DNA of 64,000 nt from Pirellulales bacterium (GTDB taxonomy: Bacteria; Planctomycetota; Planctomycetia; Pirellulales; JAEUIK01), in NCBI GenBank assembly GCA_019694455.1, contig JAIBBY010000014.1, forward strand, positions 1-64,000. The letters run 5' to 3'. The notes below the pieces were generated by a model. The model searched no databases, had not been told where the DNA came from, and saw nothing but the letters and a program-made list of their open reading frames with translations. Positions 1 through 9,026 of this stretch are shown here, piece by piece. The position numbers and the translations under genes are program-made. Numbering within the stretch: position 1 is the stretch's first letter; every line of letters begins with the position of its first letter.

Positions 1-282
1 TTGCTCGCGCAGCGTCTGCTCCACGGCGTCGACATCGGCCACGTGCAGCGCCAAGTGATCGGTGCGGGTGGAGAGCGCCGCCTTCTCGGTGGGCGCCGTT
101 TCGTCCACGATCAAGTGAATTTGCAAGCCGTGCCGGTAGAGCCAGGCGCCGGGAAAGCTGAAGTTCGGCCGGGACAGTTCCTTGAATCCCAACAAGTCGC
201 GATAAAAGGCCCGCGACGCCTCCAAATGCCGGGTGGTGCGGGCCAAATGATTGATCGCGAGAATCGGAATCGGCGCCGGCAT
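1..282 (-). CDS. VOC (glyoxalase/bleomycin-resistance) family protein, 3' end outside window
   Basis: Only the first 94 codons are present; the gene runs off the left edge. The ATG at 282 opens a typical vicinal-oxygen-chelate half domain: a first strand with INHLARTTRH, then a helix with LEASRAFYRDLLGF, and near the edge TDHLALHVADVDAVEQ, which resembles the start of the second metal-binding half. VOC proteins are usually small dimeric metal-dependent isomerases, dioxygenases or resistance proteins; nothing here fixes the substrate. The family call is firm, the function is open. Confidence 0.8.
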   Translation of the reverse strand, partial: MPAPIPILAINHLARTTRHLEASRAFYRDLLGFKELSRPNFSFPGAWLYRHGLQIHLIVDETAPTEKAALSTRTDHLALHVADVDAVEQTLREQ

Positions 283-412
283 GGCTCGACCTCGTGCTGC
301 CAGTGGTGCGGTCGCGCCGTCAGCGGCGCCTGGCGGCAATATAACCGCAGCGCCGCGCGGCTAATAGACGCGGGCCATTCCACCATAACGTCCACCGTGT
401 ACAACAGGCGCC

Positions 413-1657
413 ATGAGCGAGGCGTATCAAGTGGTGGTGATCGGCGCCGGCGCCGCGGGATTGGTCGCGGCCGAGCGGGCCGCCGCGCGCGGTCGCAAAA
501 CGTTGCTGCTCGAAAAGAATCCCCGGCCGGGCGTCAAAATCCTCATGTCGGGGGGCACGCGCTGCAATCTGACCCAAGCCACCGACAGCCGCGGAATCAT
601 CGCCGCCTATGGCAAGCCAGGGCGCTTTTTGCACTCGGCGCTGGCGCAACTCAGCCCGCAAGATTTGGTGGCGCTGGTCGAGGCCGAAGGGGTGCCCACT
701 AAGGTCGAAGCGACGGGCAAGATATTTCCCGTCAGCAATCGCGCGGCCGACGTGCTGGCCGCGTTCACCAATCGCCTGCGGCGCACCAGTTGCGAGCTAT
801 CGCTCGCCGAACCGGTGCAAGAGATCGCGCGCGATGTTGGCTTCGTCTTGAGCACTCCCAAGCGCAGCATCGTGACGGAAAAGCTCATCATCACCACGGG
901 CGGCCGATCGTATCCCAAGAGCGGCACGACTGGCGATGGCTACGGCTGGGCACGGCAATGGGGGCACACCGTGGTCACGCCGCGCCCGGCGCTGGCGCCG
1001 TTGACCACGCCCGCCCCCTGGGTGAAGGAACTGCAAGGGGTGACGATCCCGGATGTCGCGCTCGAGATCGTTGAAGCACTCGCGCCCGGCCAGCGCCATA
1101 AGCCGCTCGACCGTCGGCGTGGCTCGCTCTTGTTCACGCACTTTGGCCTGTCGGGACCGGTGGCGCTCGACATTAGCCGCACCGTCGCCGCATACGCTTC
1201 GCCGAGCAAGCTGACTCTGCTGTGCGACTTTCTGCCGGAGCTTCGCGCCGCTTCGCTCGACGAATCGCTGCGCCAACAATCGACTGTGGCGGGCAAGCGG
1301 CTGGCGGTGTCGCTCGTGCCCGAAGTAATTCCGCGCCGGCTGGCCGAGACGTTGCTAGCCCGCGTCGAGATTTCGCCCGAGCGCCGCGCGGCGGAACTGG
1401 GGCGTGGCGAACGGCAACGCCTGGTCGAGGCGATCAAGTCGCTGGCCATTCCGCTCGAAGGCGCGCGCGGCTTTGAAAAGGCCGAAGTCACCGCCGGCGG
1501 AGTGAGCCTGGACGAGGTCGATTCGAGCACGATGCAAAGCAAGCTCGTGCCGAACCTCTATTGGGCCGGCGAGGTGCTCGACCTGGATGGCCCCATCGGC
1601 GGCTACAACTTTCAGGCCGCGTTCAGCACCGGCTGGCTGGCGGGCATCAGTGTGTGA
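413..1657 (+). CDS. NAD(P)/FAD-dependent oxidoreductase, BaiN/RdsA (HI0933-like) family
   Basis: A 414-residue flavoprotein of the HI0933/BaiN family, normal in length. The N-terminus has the Rossmann FAD-binding motif VIGAGAAGLVAAE (residues 8-20), followed by the family motif LMSGGTRCNLT near residue 50. The C-terminus has the second FAD contact region, LDLDGPIGGYNFQAAFSTGW (about 391-410). Relatives are annotated as aminoacetone oxidase or flavin-dependent reductases, and their physiological substrates are mostly unknown. The gene is convergent with the CoA-transferase gene, with an 11-bp overlap at the 3' ends. The start is the first ATG after a stop-rich leader. Confidence 0.93.
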   Translation: MSEAYQVVVIGAGAAGLVAAERAAARGRKTLLLEKNPRPGVKILMSGGTRCNLTQATDSRGIIAAYGKPGRFLHSALAQLSPQDLVALVEAEGVPTKVEATGKIFPVSNRAADVLAAFTNRLRRTSCELSLAEPVQEIARDVGFVLSTPKRSIVTEKLIITTGGRSYPKSGTTGDGYGWARQWGHTVVTPRPALAPLTTPAPWVKELQGVTIPDVALEIVEALAPGQRHKPLDRRRGSLLFTHFGLSGPVALDISRTVAAYASPSKLTLLCDFLPELRAASLDESLRQQSTVAGKRLAVSLVPEVIPRRLAETLLARVEISPERRAAELGRGERQRLVEAIKSLAIPLEGARGFEKAEVTAGGVSLDEVDSSTMQSKLVPNLYWAGEVLDLDGPIGGYNFQAAFSTGWLAGISV

Positions 1658-2858
1658 CCGATCCCAGCGCGCCCGAGCCTTCGACCTGCGCTAGTTCCGC
1701 GTCGTCAAACGACAGCCAATCGCGCAGCACCGCGCGATTGTGCTCGCCCAAGGCCGGCGGTGGCTGTGTCTGCGATACGTCGCGGCCCGGCCAATGAATT
1801 GGCGTCGTCAATAGCCGGTAGCGACGCCCCGCGCTATCGTCCACTTCCACTACCATCTGGCGGGCAGCCGTCTGCGGATCGTCAATCGCCCGGTCGACTC
1901 CCAACACTGGCGCGTGCGGCACACGAGCGGCCGACAGCACGGCATGCCACTGTGCGCCGGTCCGTTCGCTCATGAGTCGCGCCACCTCGGGAACTAGCGC
2001 ATCGCGATGGGCCACCCGCGCCGGATTGGTGGCATAACGTGGGTCGCGAGCCCAGGCTGGCCGTTCGACCGCGGCGCAAAAATCGGCCCACTGCCGGTCG
2101 TTGCCGATGCCGAGCACCAGATGGCCATCGGCGGTGGCAAAGACTTCGTAAGGCACAATTTGCGGATGCGCGTTGCCCCAGCGCCGCGGCGCCTCGCGCG
2201 TGACCAGCGTGCTTTGCGCCACGTTCACCAAACTGGCCAGCGTGCAATCGGCGAGCGCCAGATCGAAATGTTGCTGCTCGGCGCCTTGATCGCGCGCGCG
2301 CAGCCCGGCTAGCGCGCTGATGGCGGCATAGAGTCCGGTGATGATGTCGGACATGGCCACACCAACTTTCATCGGCGCGCCGTCCGTCTCCCCGGTGATG
2401 GCCATCAGCCCCGAAGTCGCCTGCACCACCAGGTCGTAGCCCGGCACTGGGGCCAGCGGGCCAGTGCGGCCATAGCCCGAGATCGAGCAGGTGACCAGCC
2501 GCGGATTGATCGCCGCCAAGCGCTGTGGCGTGAGGCCAAACTTCTCCAGGTCCTTGGGCAAAAAGTTCTCGACCATCACATCAGCGCGGCGGATCAGCGC
2601 TTCGAGCAGCGGCCGCGCGGCCGCATGCTCCAGGTCGAGCGTGAGGCTGCGCTTGTTGCGATTGCAAGACAGATAATACGCGCTGGGGCCGTCGCCATCG
2701 ACAAACGGCGGCCCCCAGTGGCGGGTGTCGTCGCCGGCGCCCGGACGTTCGACCTTGACCACATCGGCGCCCAGATCGGCCAACAACTGACAGCAAAACG
2801 GCCCCGCCAAGATGCGAGACAGGTCGAGCACGCGAATGTTGGCGAGTGGCCCGGTCAT
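1647..2858 (-). CDS. CaiB/BaiF family CoA-transferase (class III)
   Basis: A 403-residue class III CoA-transferase, which moves CoA from an acyl-CoA to a carboxylic acid through an aspartyl-CoA intermediate. The N-terminal fold-defining stretch is clear (VLDLSRILAGPFCCQLLADL, residues 10-29). The probable catalytic aspartate is Asp171 in GVAMSDIITGLY. The C-terminal motif with ALGEHNRAVL is also typical. The ATG at 2858 is chosen over an upstream in-frame start because the family begins about six residues before the VLDLS motif. The substrate cannot be read from sequence; no dehydrogenase or ligase partner sits beside it. Confidence 0.92.
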   Translation of the reverse strand: MTGPLANIRVLDLSRILAGPFCCQLLADLGADVVKVERPGAGDDTRHWGPPFVDGDGPSAYYLSCNRNKRSLTLDLEHAAARPLLEALIRRADVMVENFLPKDLEKFGLTPQRLAAINPRLVTCSISGYGRTGPLAPVPGYDLVVQATSGLMAITGETDGAPMKVGVAMSDIITGLYAAISALAGLRARDQGAEQQHFDLALADCTLASLVNVAQSTLVTREAPRRWGNAHPQIVPYEVFATADGHLVLGIGNDRQWADFCAAVERPAWARDPRYATNPARVAHRDALVPEVARLMSERTGAQWHAVLSAARVPHAPVLGVDRAIDDPQTAARQMVVEVDDSAGRRYRLLTTPIHWPGRDVSQTQPPPALGEHNRAVLRDWLSFDDAELAQVEGSGALGSVTH

Positions 2859-2916
2859 GGCGATGTCTGCTAGCGGCGAGAGCGCTCCCTGAACAAGGTT
2901 AGTGCGCCGCGGCCGG

Positions 2917-3346
2917 TCAGGCGGCGTCGCTGCAGGCCAGGCCACTGTCCATGCGCCACAGACCCACATCGTTGGCGATGATCATCAGCATGGCGCCCAT
3001 CAACCCCACATTCTTGAAGAAGTGAATCTGTTGCGCGCTGCGCGCCGTCGGATCGGCGAAGGTCCAAAAGTCGTGAAAGAAGAACGTCGCCAAGACAAGA
3101 AACACCAGCAGCAGCGCCGCGCCGATTCGCGCGTAAAAGCCCAGGATGATCGAAAAAGCTGCCGGCCAGCAAAAACAGGATCGCGACCGCCAGCGCGCCC
3201 TCCGGCAACGGCACGCCTTGCTCTCGCATGGCGCCAGCGACTCCCCCGTAATTCGGAATCTTGTTGCCGATGGCGCTCATCAAGAAGATTGTGCACAGCA
3301 AGATGCGACCCGCCAGACTGACCGGTCCGCGCAATTCGTTTGGCAT
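2917..3346 (-). pseudogene. DoxX-family membrane protein with a +1 frameshift
   Basis: Two reading frames join into one DoxX-like protein of about 142 residues. The first frame (from ATG 3346) gives RILLCTIFLMSAIGNKIPNY and LAVAILFLLAGSF. The second gives ILGFYARIGAALLLVFLVLA, then TFFFHDFWTF, ending at the stop at 2917. The switch lies in a run of five A on the + strand (3153-3157). Removing one base restores the continuous reading SFSIILGFYAR. DoxX proteins are four-helix inner-membrane proteins linked to redox stress. The break may be a real recent mutation or a homopolymer sequencing error; everything else in the gene is intact. Confidence 0.8.
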
Positions 3347-3390
3347 CTGACGGCTCCTGTGATTGTTGCTTGCCGCGCGTCGCGAATGGA

Positions 3391-4425
3391 CTAATGGAAA
3401 AGCTGCTGCTGGCCTGGGCCATCGGGTTCGTCGGGCATGGCCAGTCCCAAGTGCCCAAAGCCGGCGGCGGTGAGCTTGCGCCCGCGCGGAGTGCGAATCA
3501 CCAGTTCCGCGCGCAACAGGTACGGCTCTACCTCGTCGGAGAGTGTGTCGACTGCGGTGTTCATGGTGTGGGCCAGCGCCTCGACGCCGACGGGACCGCC
3601 ATGAAACACGCGGGCCAGTGTCTCCAGGTACTTGCGGTCCTGGCCATCGAGCCCCAAGGGATCGACCGCCTGCATGTCGAGCGCCGCCTCGGCCACTTCG
3701 ACCGAGATGCGGCCATCAGCCCGGCTGGTCGCGTAGTCGCGCACCCAGCGTAGGCGATTGTTGGCGATGCGCGGCGTTCCGCGGCTACGGCGAGCAATTA
3801 ACTGGCAGCTCGCCGCGTCCGCCGCAATGCGGAACTTGGCCGCGTTGCGCCGCACAATCTCGGCCAACTCGTCGATGGTGTAAAAGTCGAGATGCTCGCG
3901 CATATGAAACCGGTCGCGCAGCGGCGCCGACAACAACCCGGTGCGGGTCGTGGCGCCGATTAGCGTGAACGGCTTGAGCGGCATGTTGATCGTGCGGGCG
4001 TTCACCCCTTCGCCCAGCGCGATGTCGATGCGAAAGTCTTCCATCGCCGGGTACAGGAACTCCTCCACCGCCTTGGGCAGGCGATGGATTTCGTCGATGA
4101 ACAGCACTGAGCCATGGTCGGCGTTGGTGAGATAGGGAATTAAGTCCTTCGGAGCCTGTAGCGTCGCGCCGCTGGCGATCTGCAAGCTTACGCCGAGATC
4201 GCGCGGGATCACCGTGGCGAAGGTGGTCTTGCCGAGCCCCGGCGGGCCGTCGAACAGGATATGCCCCAGCACGTCGCCGCGCTTGCGCGAGGCATCGACG
4301 GCGATCTCGATGCGCGCATACACCTCGCGCTGGCCCACCATGTCTTGCATGCGCTGCGGCCGCAAGTCGCGATCATCGTCTTCGGGTTCTGGCGTTTGCC
4401 CTTGCAGAATCGCTTCGCGAGCCAT
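3391..4425 (-). CDS. ruvB: Holliday junction branch migration DNA helicase RuvB
   Basis: RuvB is the hexameric AAA+ motor that drives Holliday junction migration with RuvA and hands the junction to RuvC. The protein (344 residues from the ATG at 4425) has Walker A in DGPPGLGKTTFA, Walker B in VLFIDEIHRLPK, the sensor I region GATTRTGLLSAPLRDRF, and the C-terminal winged helix with TPRGRKLTAAGFGHLG. A GTG 60 bp upstream (4485) would add 20 residues, but the ATG gives the normal family length. ruvA and ruvC are not adjacent, which is common outside Proteobacteria. Confidence 0.95.
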   Translation of the reverse strand: MAREAILQGQTPEPEDDDRDLRPQRMQDMVGQREVYARIEIAVDASRKRGDVLGHILFDGPPGLGKTTFATVIPRDLGVSLQIASGATLQAPKDLIPYLTNADHGSVLFIDEIHRLPKAVEEFLYPAMEDFRIDIALGEGVNARTINMPLKPFTLIGATTRTGLLSAPLRDRFHMREHLDFYTIDELAEIVRRNAAKFRIAADAASCQLIARRSRGTPRIANNRLRWVRDYATSRADGRISVEVAEAALDMQAVDPLGLDGQDRKYLETLARVFHGGPVGVEALAHTMNTAVDTLSDEVEPYLLRAELVIRTPRGRKLTAAGFGHLGLAMPDEPDGPGQQQLFH

Positions 4426-4614
4426 GGGTTTCTTTGGCCCCAACCGGGGAATCGTCACGCGCTGAACAAATGTTGACGGCGCCACTCAATATAACAGCGA
4501 AACTCGCGGCCCGGCGAGGGGAGTCAGCCGCGTTTCGCCGGCGTCGTATTGTGCTATCCTAGCGAAGGCGGGAAACGGAGTTCCTGGTGTTCCACGCTCA
4601 CCCACCAATGGCCA

Positions 4615-6240
4615 ATGGAATCGACGCAGTATTATCTTTCGAACGACTTGGCGCCGCGACTGGCCGCCATCGACATTGGCACCAACAGCATCCGCATGAT
4701 TGTCGCCGAGGCGCTGCGCCACGGCAGCTATCGGATTCTGGACGACGAAAAAGAGCCCACTCGCATCGGCCGCAACCTGAGCACCACTGGGCGGCTCAAC
4801 CCGGAGGCGGTCGAAAGCTCGCTGCAAACCTTGCGGCGGATGAAGCAGATCGTCACGGGCTATCAGGTGCGTGAACTGCGCGCCATCGCCACTTGCGCGG
4901 TGCGCGAAGCGACCGACGGCGCCGATTTTTGCCGTCGCGTGCGGGATGAGGTCGGCCTCGATATCCAAGTGGTCAGCGCCGAGGACGAGGCCCGCCTGGC
5001 GTTTTACGGCGTGCCGCGCAGCTTCGATCTGGACGGGAAGAACGTCGCCGTGGTCGATATTGGCGGCGGCAGCACCGAAATCGTGCTTGCGTCGAACAAG
5101 CTGATCGAATCGATCTATACCACGCCGCTGGGCGCGGTGCGCATGACCGAGCTGTATGGCGGCAGCCAGGCCGAATCGAACGAGGAATTCGAGCGACTGG
5201 TGCGCAGCGTCGATCGACTGCTCAAAAAACACACTGAAAAACCTCCCTTTGTGCCGCACTTGCTGATTGGCTCTGGCGGCACCTTCACTACGCTCGGTTC
5301 CATGGTGCTGGCCGCCCGTGGCGCCGCCAACCAGCGCGTGCAAGGCGCCGTGGTCACTCAGGCCGAAGTGCGGCATCTGCTTGAACGCCTGCGCAAAATG
5401 CCCGCCAAGAATCGGCGCGCGGTGCCCGGCCTCAGCCCCGATCGCGCCGATATCATTGTGGCCGGTCTGGTGGTCATCGACGCCGTGCTGCGCCGCTTTC
5501 GCGTCAATCAATTGCAGGTGCATGCCGGCGGCGTGCGCGACGGGTTGTTGTTGACCATGGTCGACGAATCGATGGGCGCCGCGCCGGCCCCGCTGCGCGA
5601 TCAGACCGAGGCCGCGCTGCAGTTCGCCGCGCGCTGCGGTGTCGACTTGGCGCATTCACAGCATGTGGCCCGGCTGGCCGCGCGCATCTTTGATCAACTG
5701 GCCGAGCCCTTCGCGCTGGCGGCCGGCGATCGCGGCTTGTTGGAGACCGCCGCCCGACTCATGGATGTCGGCTACTTGATCGATTACGACCAGCACCACA
5801 AACATAGCTATCAACTGATACGCAATAGCCGCCTGACTGGCTTTCAGCCACAAGAACTGGAACTGATCGCCAACATCGCGCGCTACCACCGCGGCGCGCG
5901 GCCCAAGAAAAAGCACGAAGCCTACCGCCGGCTCGCCAAGCGCGACCAGCAACGTGTCTCGCGGTTGGCCGCAATTTTGCGCGTCGCGGGCGGACTCGAT
6001 CGCAGCCATAGCCAGCAGGTCAGCGACCTGCACATCGAGTTCAAGCCGGGCCAAGTCGTTGTGGCCATCGTGGCCGACCAGTTGCCCGAGGTCGACCTCT
6101 GGGGCGCGCGGCGCCGCGCGGAGTTCTTCGAAGACTCCTTTGGCGTCGATCTGCTGCTGAATTGGGATCCGCCCGGCGAAGTCCCTGCGGAATCGAACGG
6201 AAAGTCTGCCCGCCGCCGCAAGTCGCCAGCGGCGACTTAG
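4615..6240 (+). CDS. ppx: Ppx/GppA phosphatase family protein (exopolyphosphatase type) with C-terminal HD-like domain
   Basis: A 541-residue ASKHA-fold phosphatase. The phosphate-1 motif is AAIDIGTNSIRMIVAE (about residues 17-32), the second nucleotide motif is VAVVDIGGGSTEIVL (about 142-156), and RVQGAVVTQAEV and HAGGVRDGLLL belong to the actin-like core. A helical C-terminal part from about residue 320 resembles the HD-type extension of Ppx enzymes (DLAHSQHVARLAARIFDQL). The family hydrolyses polyphosphate or pppGpp, and sequence alone does not decide which. The ATG at 4615 is chosen because the family starts about 16 residues before the AIDIGTN motif. Confidence 0.9.
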   Translation: MESTQYYLSNDLAPRLAAIDIGTNSIRMIVAEALRHGSYRILDDEKEPTRIGRNLSTTGRLNPEAVESSLQTLRRMKQIVTGYQVRELRAIATCAVREATDGADFCRRVRDEVGLDIQVVSAEDEARLAFYGVPRSFDLDGKNVAVVDIGGGSTEIVLASNKLIESIYTTPLGAVRMTELYGGSQAESNEEFERLVRSVDRLLKKHTEKPPFVPHLLIGSGGTFTTLGSMVLAARGAANQRVQGAVVTQAEVRHLLERLRKMPAKNRRAVPGLSPDRADIIVAGLVVIDAVLRRFRVNQLQVHAGGVRDGLLLTMVDESMGAAPAPLRDQTEAALQFAARCGVDLAHSQHVARLAARIFDQLAEPFALAAGDRGLLETAARLMDVGYLIDYDQHHKHSYQLIRNSRLTGFQPQELELIANIARYHRGARPKKKHEAYRRLAKRDQQRVSRLAAILRVAGGLDRSHSQQVSDLHIEFKPGQVVVAIVADQLPEVDLWGARRRAEFFEDSFGVDLLLNWDPPGEVPAESNGKSARRRKSPAAT

Positions 6241-6243
6241 CGC

Positions 6244-7113
6244 CTACTTGTCATCCCGCCGGATTGCGGCCGGCAAGTAGTCGATCAAATCGCGCGCGGT
6301 CAAGCTTGCTTCACCCAGTTCTGCGGCTGCCAGGTCACCCGCCAAGCCGTGCCAATGCGCACCCAGCCGTGCGGCGTCATAAGGAGCGAGCCCCTGGCAC
6401 AAGAGCGCCACCAACAGCCCGGTGAGCACGTCGCCGGTTCCTCCAGTGGCCATGCCTGGATTGCCCGTGGTGTTGAGGGAGACGCGCTCGCCATCGGTGA
6501 CGAGCGTGCGATGCCCTTTGAGCAGCACGATCGCGCGATGATTGGCAGCGAATTCAGCGGCCACCTGCTCGCGCGCCGCCTCGTCGTAGTCCCCCTCGGC
6601 GCCAAGCAACCGCCGGAACTCGCCAGGATGCGGGGTGAGGATTCGTGGACCGCCTGGCAGCGACAGCGCGCCTCGCTGCCGCGCGAGCACGTTCAGCGCG
6701 TCGGCGTCGAACACCGCCGCGCCCGTGAAGTGTGTGTAGAGCCAACTCACCACTTGCTGCACGCCAGCGCTGGTCGATAAGCCAGGGCCGCAGCCCACGC
6801 AAGTGGCGTCGGCGGCCAACTCGGCCAGTTCCTCGCGCGCCTCTGTCGCCAGCGCGCCCTTCTCATCGGCCGACAAGGGCGCCACCATATAGCAGGGGTT
6901 GAAGCTTGCCACGATGGTGTGGCAACTGGCCGGCGTTGCCAACCGCACCAGTCCCGCGCCGCCACGCAGCGCCGCCATGCCGGCCAGCGCGATAGCGCCT
7001 CCCATCGCCTGCGATCCGCCCACCAGCAGCGCCCGCCCATAGTCTCCCTTGTGCGTCTCTGGGGCCCGCTTGGGGAGTTTTAGCAGCGGAGTGTCGTCGC
7101 GAGAAATAGTCAC
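6244..7113 (-). CDS. nnrD: ADP/ATP-dependent NAD(P)H-hydrate dehydratase
   Basis: A 289-residue ribokinase-like enzyme that repairs hydrated NADH and NADPH. The diagnostic motif is NPGMATGGTGDVLTGLLVAL (about residues 217-236). Other family landmarks are GRALLVGGSQAMGGAIALAG, GCGPGLS and LTPHPGEFRRLLG. The usual N-terminal epimerase (NnrE) domain is not fused here and no separate nnrE is visible in the window. The start is GTG. The gene shares its strand with larB and is 19 bp downstream of it, so the two may be co-transcribed. Confidence 0.93.
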   Translation of the reverse strand: MTISRDDTPLLKLPKRAPETHKGDYGRALLVGGSQAMGGAIALAGMAALRGGAGLVRLATPASCHTIVASFNPCYMVAPLSADEKGALATEAREELAELAADATCVGCGPGLSTSAGVQQVVSWLYTHFTGAAVFDADALNVLARQRGALSLPGGPRILTPHPGEFRRLLGAEGDYDEAAREQVAAEFAANHRAIVLLKGHRTLVTDGERVSLNTTGNPGMATGGTGDVLTGLLVALLCQGLAPYDAARLGAHWHGLAGDLAAAELGEASLTARDLIDYLPAAIRRDDK

Positions 7114-7132
7114 GTTGCTCGCCGGCGGTCGG

Positions 7133-7924
7133 CTACCGCTCGCTCCGCTGGCGCGCCTGAGCGGCGTTCTTGGCGATCAGTCCGGCCACATAGGCGCCTT
7201 TGAATCCCGAATCGATGTTCACCACCGTCACATTCGACGCGCAGCTATTCAGCATGCCGAGCAGGGCCGACAAGCCGCCAAAGCTGGCGCCATAGCCAAC
7301 GCTGGTCGGCACACCCACCACGGGACAACTGACGTAGCCCCCCACAACGCTCGGCAGTGCGCCCTCCATCCCAGCGATGACCACCACCGCGTCCGCGTCG
7401 GCCAGTTTGTCCAAGTGCGCTGGCAAGCGGTGCGGCCCCGCCACCCCCACGTCGTGAATCATCCGCACGTCGGCGCCCATCCACAGCGCGGTTTCTCGCG
7501 CCTCTTCCGCGATCGGCAGATCGCTGGTGCCGGCGGTGATGATGACGATCACCCCCCCCGCCCCCGCCGCGCGGCTCCCATTGCCGGGCACGCGAAACGT
7601 CCTCCCCAGCGCGTTGTAGGCGGCGTCCGGGAAAATGCGGTGTAAATGCGCGGCTTGTTCGGGATTGATGCGTGTGGCGAATCCATCGGCGCCGCGGGCA
7701 ATCAGCGCCCGCAAGATATCCACCAGCGAATCGTTCGTCTTGCCTTGCCCAAAGACGACTTCCGGAAATCCGCAGCGGCGCTGGCGATCGAGATCGACCG
7801 AAGCGACCTCAAGCTGGGCCACGCCAAAATGCGCGGTCGATGCGGCGCGCTCGGCGAACTGAGCGACATTGATCTCGCCCCGCAACAGCGCGGCGCCGAT
7901 TTCTTCCCAGCGATCACGATCCAT
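7133..7924 (-). CDS. larB: Nickel pincer cofactor biosynthesis protein LarB
   Basis: LarB carboxylates and hydrolyses nicotinic acid adenine dinucleotide, the first step toward the nickel-pincer nucleotide cofactor of lactate racemase-type enzymes. The 263-residue protein has the PurE-like C-terminal domain with GTSDLPIAEEARET, VIAGMEGALPSVVGG (Glu187) and LLGMLNSCASNVTVVNID. The cysteine in the latter (Cys228) corresponds to the family's catalytic cysteine, and Glu187 to its partner. The N-terminal part with FPEVVFGQGKT is typical. LarC, LarE and a LarA-type racemase are not in the window, so the target enzyme must be elsewhere. Confidence 0.92.
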   Translation of the reverse strand: MDRDRWEEIGAALLRGEINVAQFAERAASTAHFGVAQLEVASVDLDRQRRCGFPEVVFGQGKTNDSLVDILRALIARGADGFATRINPEQAAHLHRIFPDAAYNALGRTFRVPGNGSRAAGAGGVIVIITAGTSDLPIAEEARETALWMGADVRMIHDVGVAGPHRLPAHLDKLADADAVVVIAGMEGALPSVVGGYVSCPVVGVPTSVGYGASFGGLSALLGMLNSCASNVTVVNIDSGFKGAYVAGLIAKNAAQARQRSER

Positions 7925-8021
7925 AGCTGTATCGTAATCGCGATTGCCGCGCCTGCGAAGCCTGCGCGGGGCGCGCTTCGCGATGACGAGAACGCTGCTC
8001 TCAATAATGCCGGCGTAACGA

Positions 8022-8720
8022 CTACGCGGTGGCGATGGCGGCGGCGCCGTTCGACCCGGCCGGTTGACTGGCCGCTTGAACGTGCTCGCCCAGTCGGGCG
8101 GCCGCCAGGTCGGCGTCGCGCCACATCAGCGCTTCCATGATCTGATCGTGCTCGGCTTGCGCCCGCGCATAGTCGGTCGGTTCCGAGTGTGCGGTCCACG
8201 CCAGAAAGATGTCGGTCAGCGCCTCTTCCAGCGTGCGAGCCAGAATCGAATTGCCCGATAGGCGCGCTAGCCGCGAATGGAACTGCAAGTCGTGCCAGCG
8301 CCAGTAAGCGACATCATCGACGCGAAAGCGCGCCTTGCCCACCTCCTCGGCCAGCGACTCGAGCTCGGCCTGCGATGCCCGTTCGCAAACCAGCCGGATC
8401 ATCAGCGGTTCCAGCGCGGCGCGCGCCTCGTGCGCTTCGCGCAGCGCGCCGTCTTGATCTTGCGTCGCCTCGCGCGCGTCGGCGATGACGTGTAGAAAGT
8501 TGGGCTGCAAGAAGGTGCCGCCCCCTTGCACGCGCCGCAAGGCGCCGCGCTCTTCCAGCCAATCGAGCGCGTTGCGCAGCGACGGCCGGCTGACGTTTAG
8601 TTGCGAGGCTAGCTCACGTTCTGGCGGCAGACGGTCTTCTTCCACCAGTCCGTTGTTGAGCACATACGAACGCAGTTGATCGAGGATCAGCTGCGTCAGA
8701 TTGGCGCGACGGACGGGCAT
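8022..8720 (-). CDS. FadR-type GntR family transcriptional regulator
   Basis: A 232-residue regulator with an N-terminal winged helix-turn-helix (LPPERELASQLNVSRPSLRN, then LEERGALRRVQGGGTFLQP) and an all-helical FadR/FCD ligand-binding domain (about residues 85-225). The effector domain has LEPLMIRLVCERAS, the HDLQFHSRLARLSGN segment with likely metal-binding His residues, and AQAEHDQIMEALMWRD. FCD members usually sense organic acids or acyl-CoA. The ATG at 8720 is favoured; an in-frame GTG about 27 bp upstream cannot be excluded. It is divergent from the peptidase gene, and no catabolic operon lies next to it to suggest a target. Confidence 0.9.
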   Translation of the reverse strand: MPVRRANLTQLILDQLRSYVLNNGLVEEDRLPPERELASQLNVSRPSLRNALDWLEERGALRRVQGGGTFLQPNFLHVIADAREATQDQDGALREAHEARAALEPLMIRLVCERASQAELESLAEEVGKARFRVDDVAYWRWHDLQFHSRLARLSGNSILARTLEEALTDIFLAWTAHSEPTDYARAQAEHDQIMEALMWRDADLAAARLGEHVQAASQPAGSNGAAAIATA

Positions 8721-9026
8721 GGGACTGGGGAGGAATGGCTTTCTCACGATTGGATGCTCTCGCTGGTTGGTGTGGCATACAAGCGGGGTCTTGCCAGTCC
8801 TGGCGCCCGATTGGCCCGATTCCTTACGGGGCCTCATTGTAATTCACATACCCTGCGCGTCCACGAAAACTTCTACCTGTCGGGGGTAATATTTGCCGGA
8901 GTGCGGTCGACCATGCCCGCGGACCGGCCCCTGGCCCATTTTCGCGCACTTGCGAAGCAGCGCACAAACTGTTAGCAAATGGCAGTTTCGGGCTGCAAAG
9001 GGGTGGTTTTGCCGAGCGGAAACAGC
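8721..9026. other. Intergenic region between divergent regulator and peptidase genes
   Basis: About 300 bp between two divergent genes. It must hold promoters for both the GntR regulator and the peptidase-accB-accC set. I see a moderately AT-richer patch near 8885-8900, but no operator or promoter good enough to call. In-frame upstream extensions of both genes reach into it but are less likely than the starts chosen. Confidence 0.4.

Noticed and set aside
4486-5655. A 389-codon open frame on the minus strand
   Set aside because: It is antisense to the Ppx/GppA gene, whose motifs are unmistakable, and it has no domain of its own.
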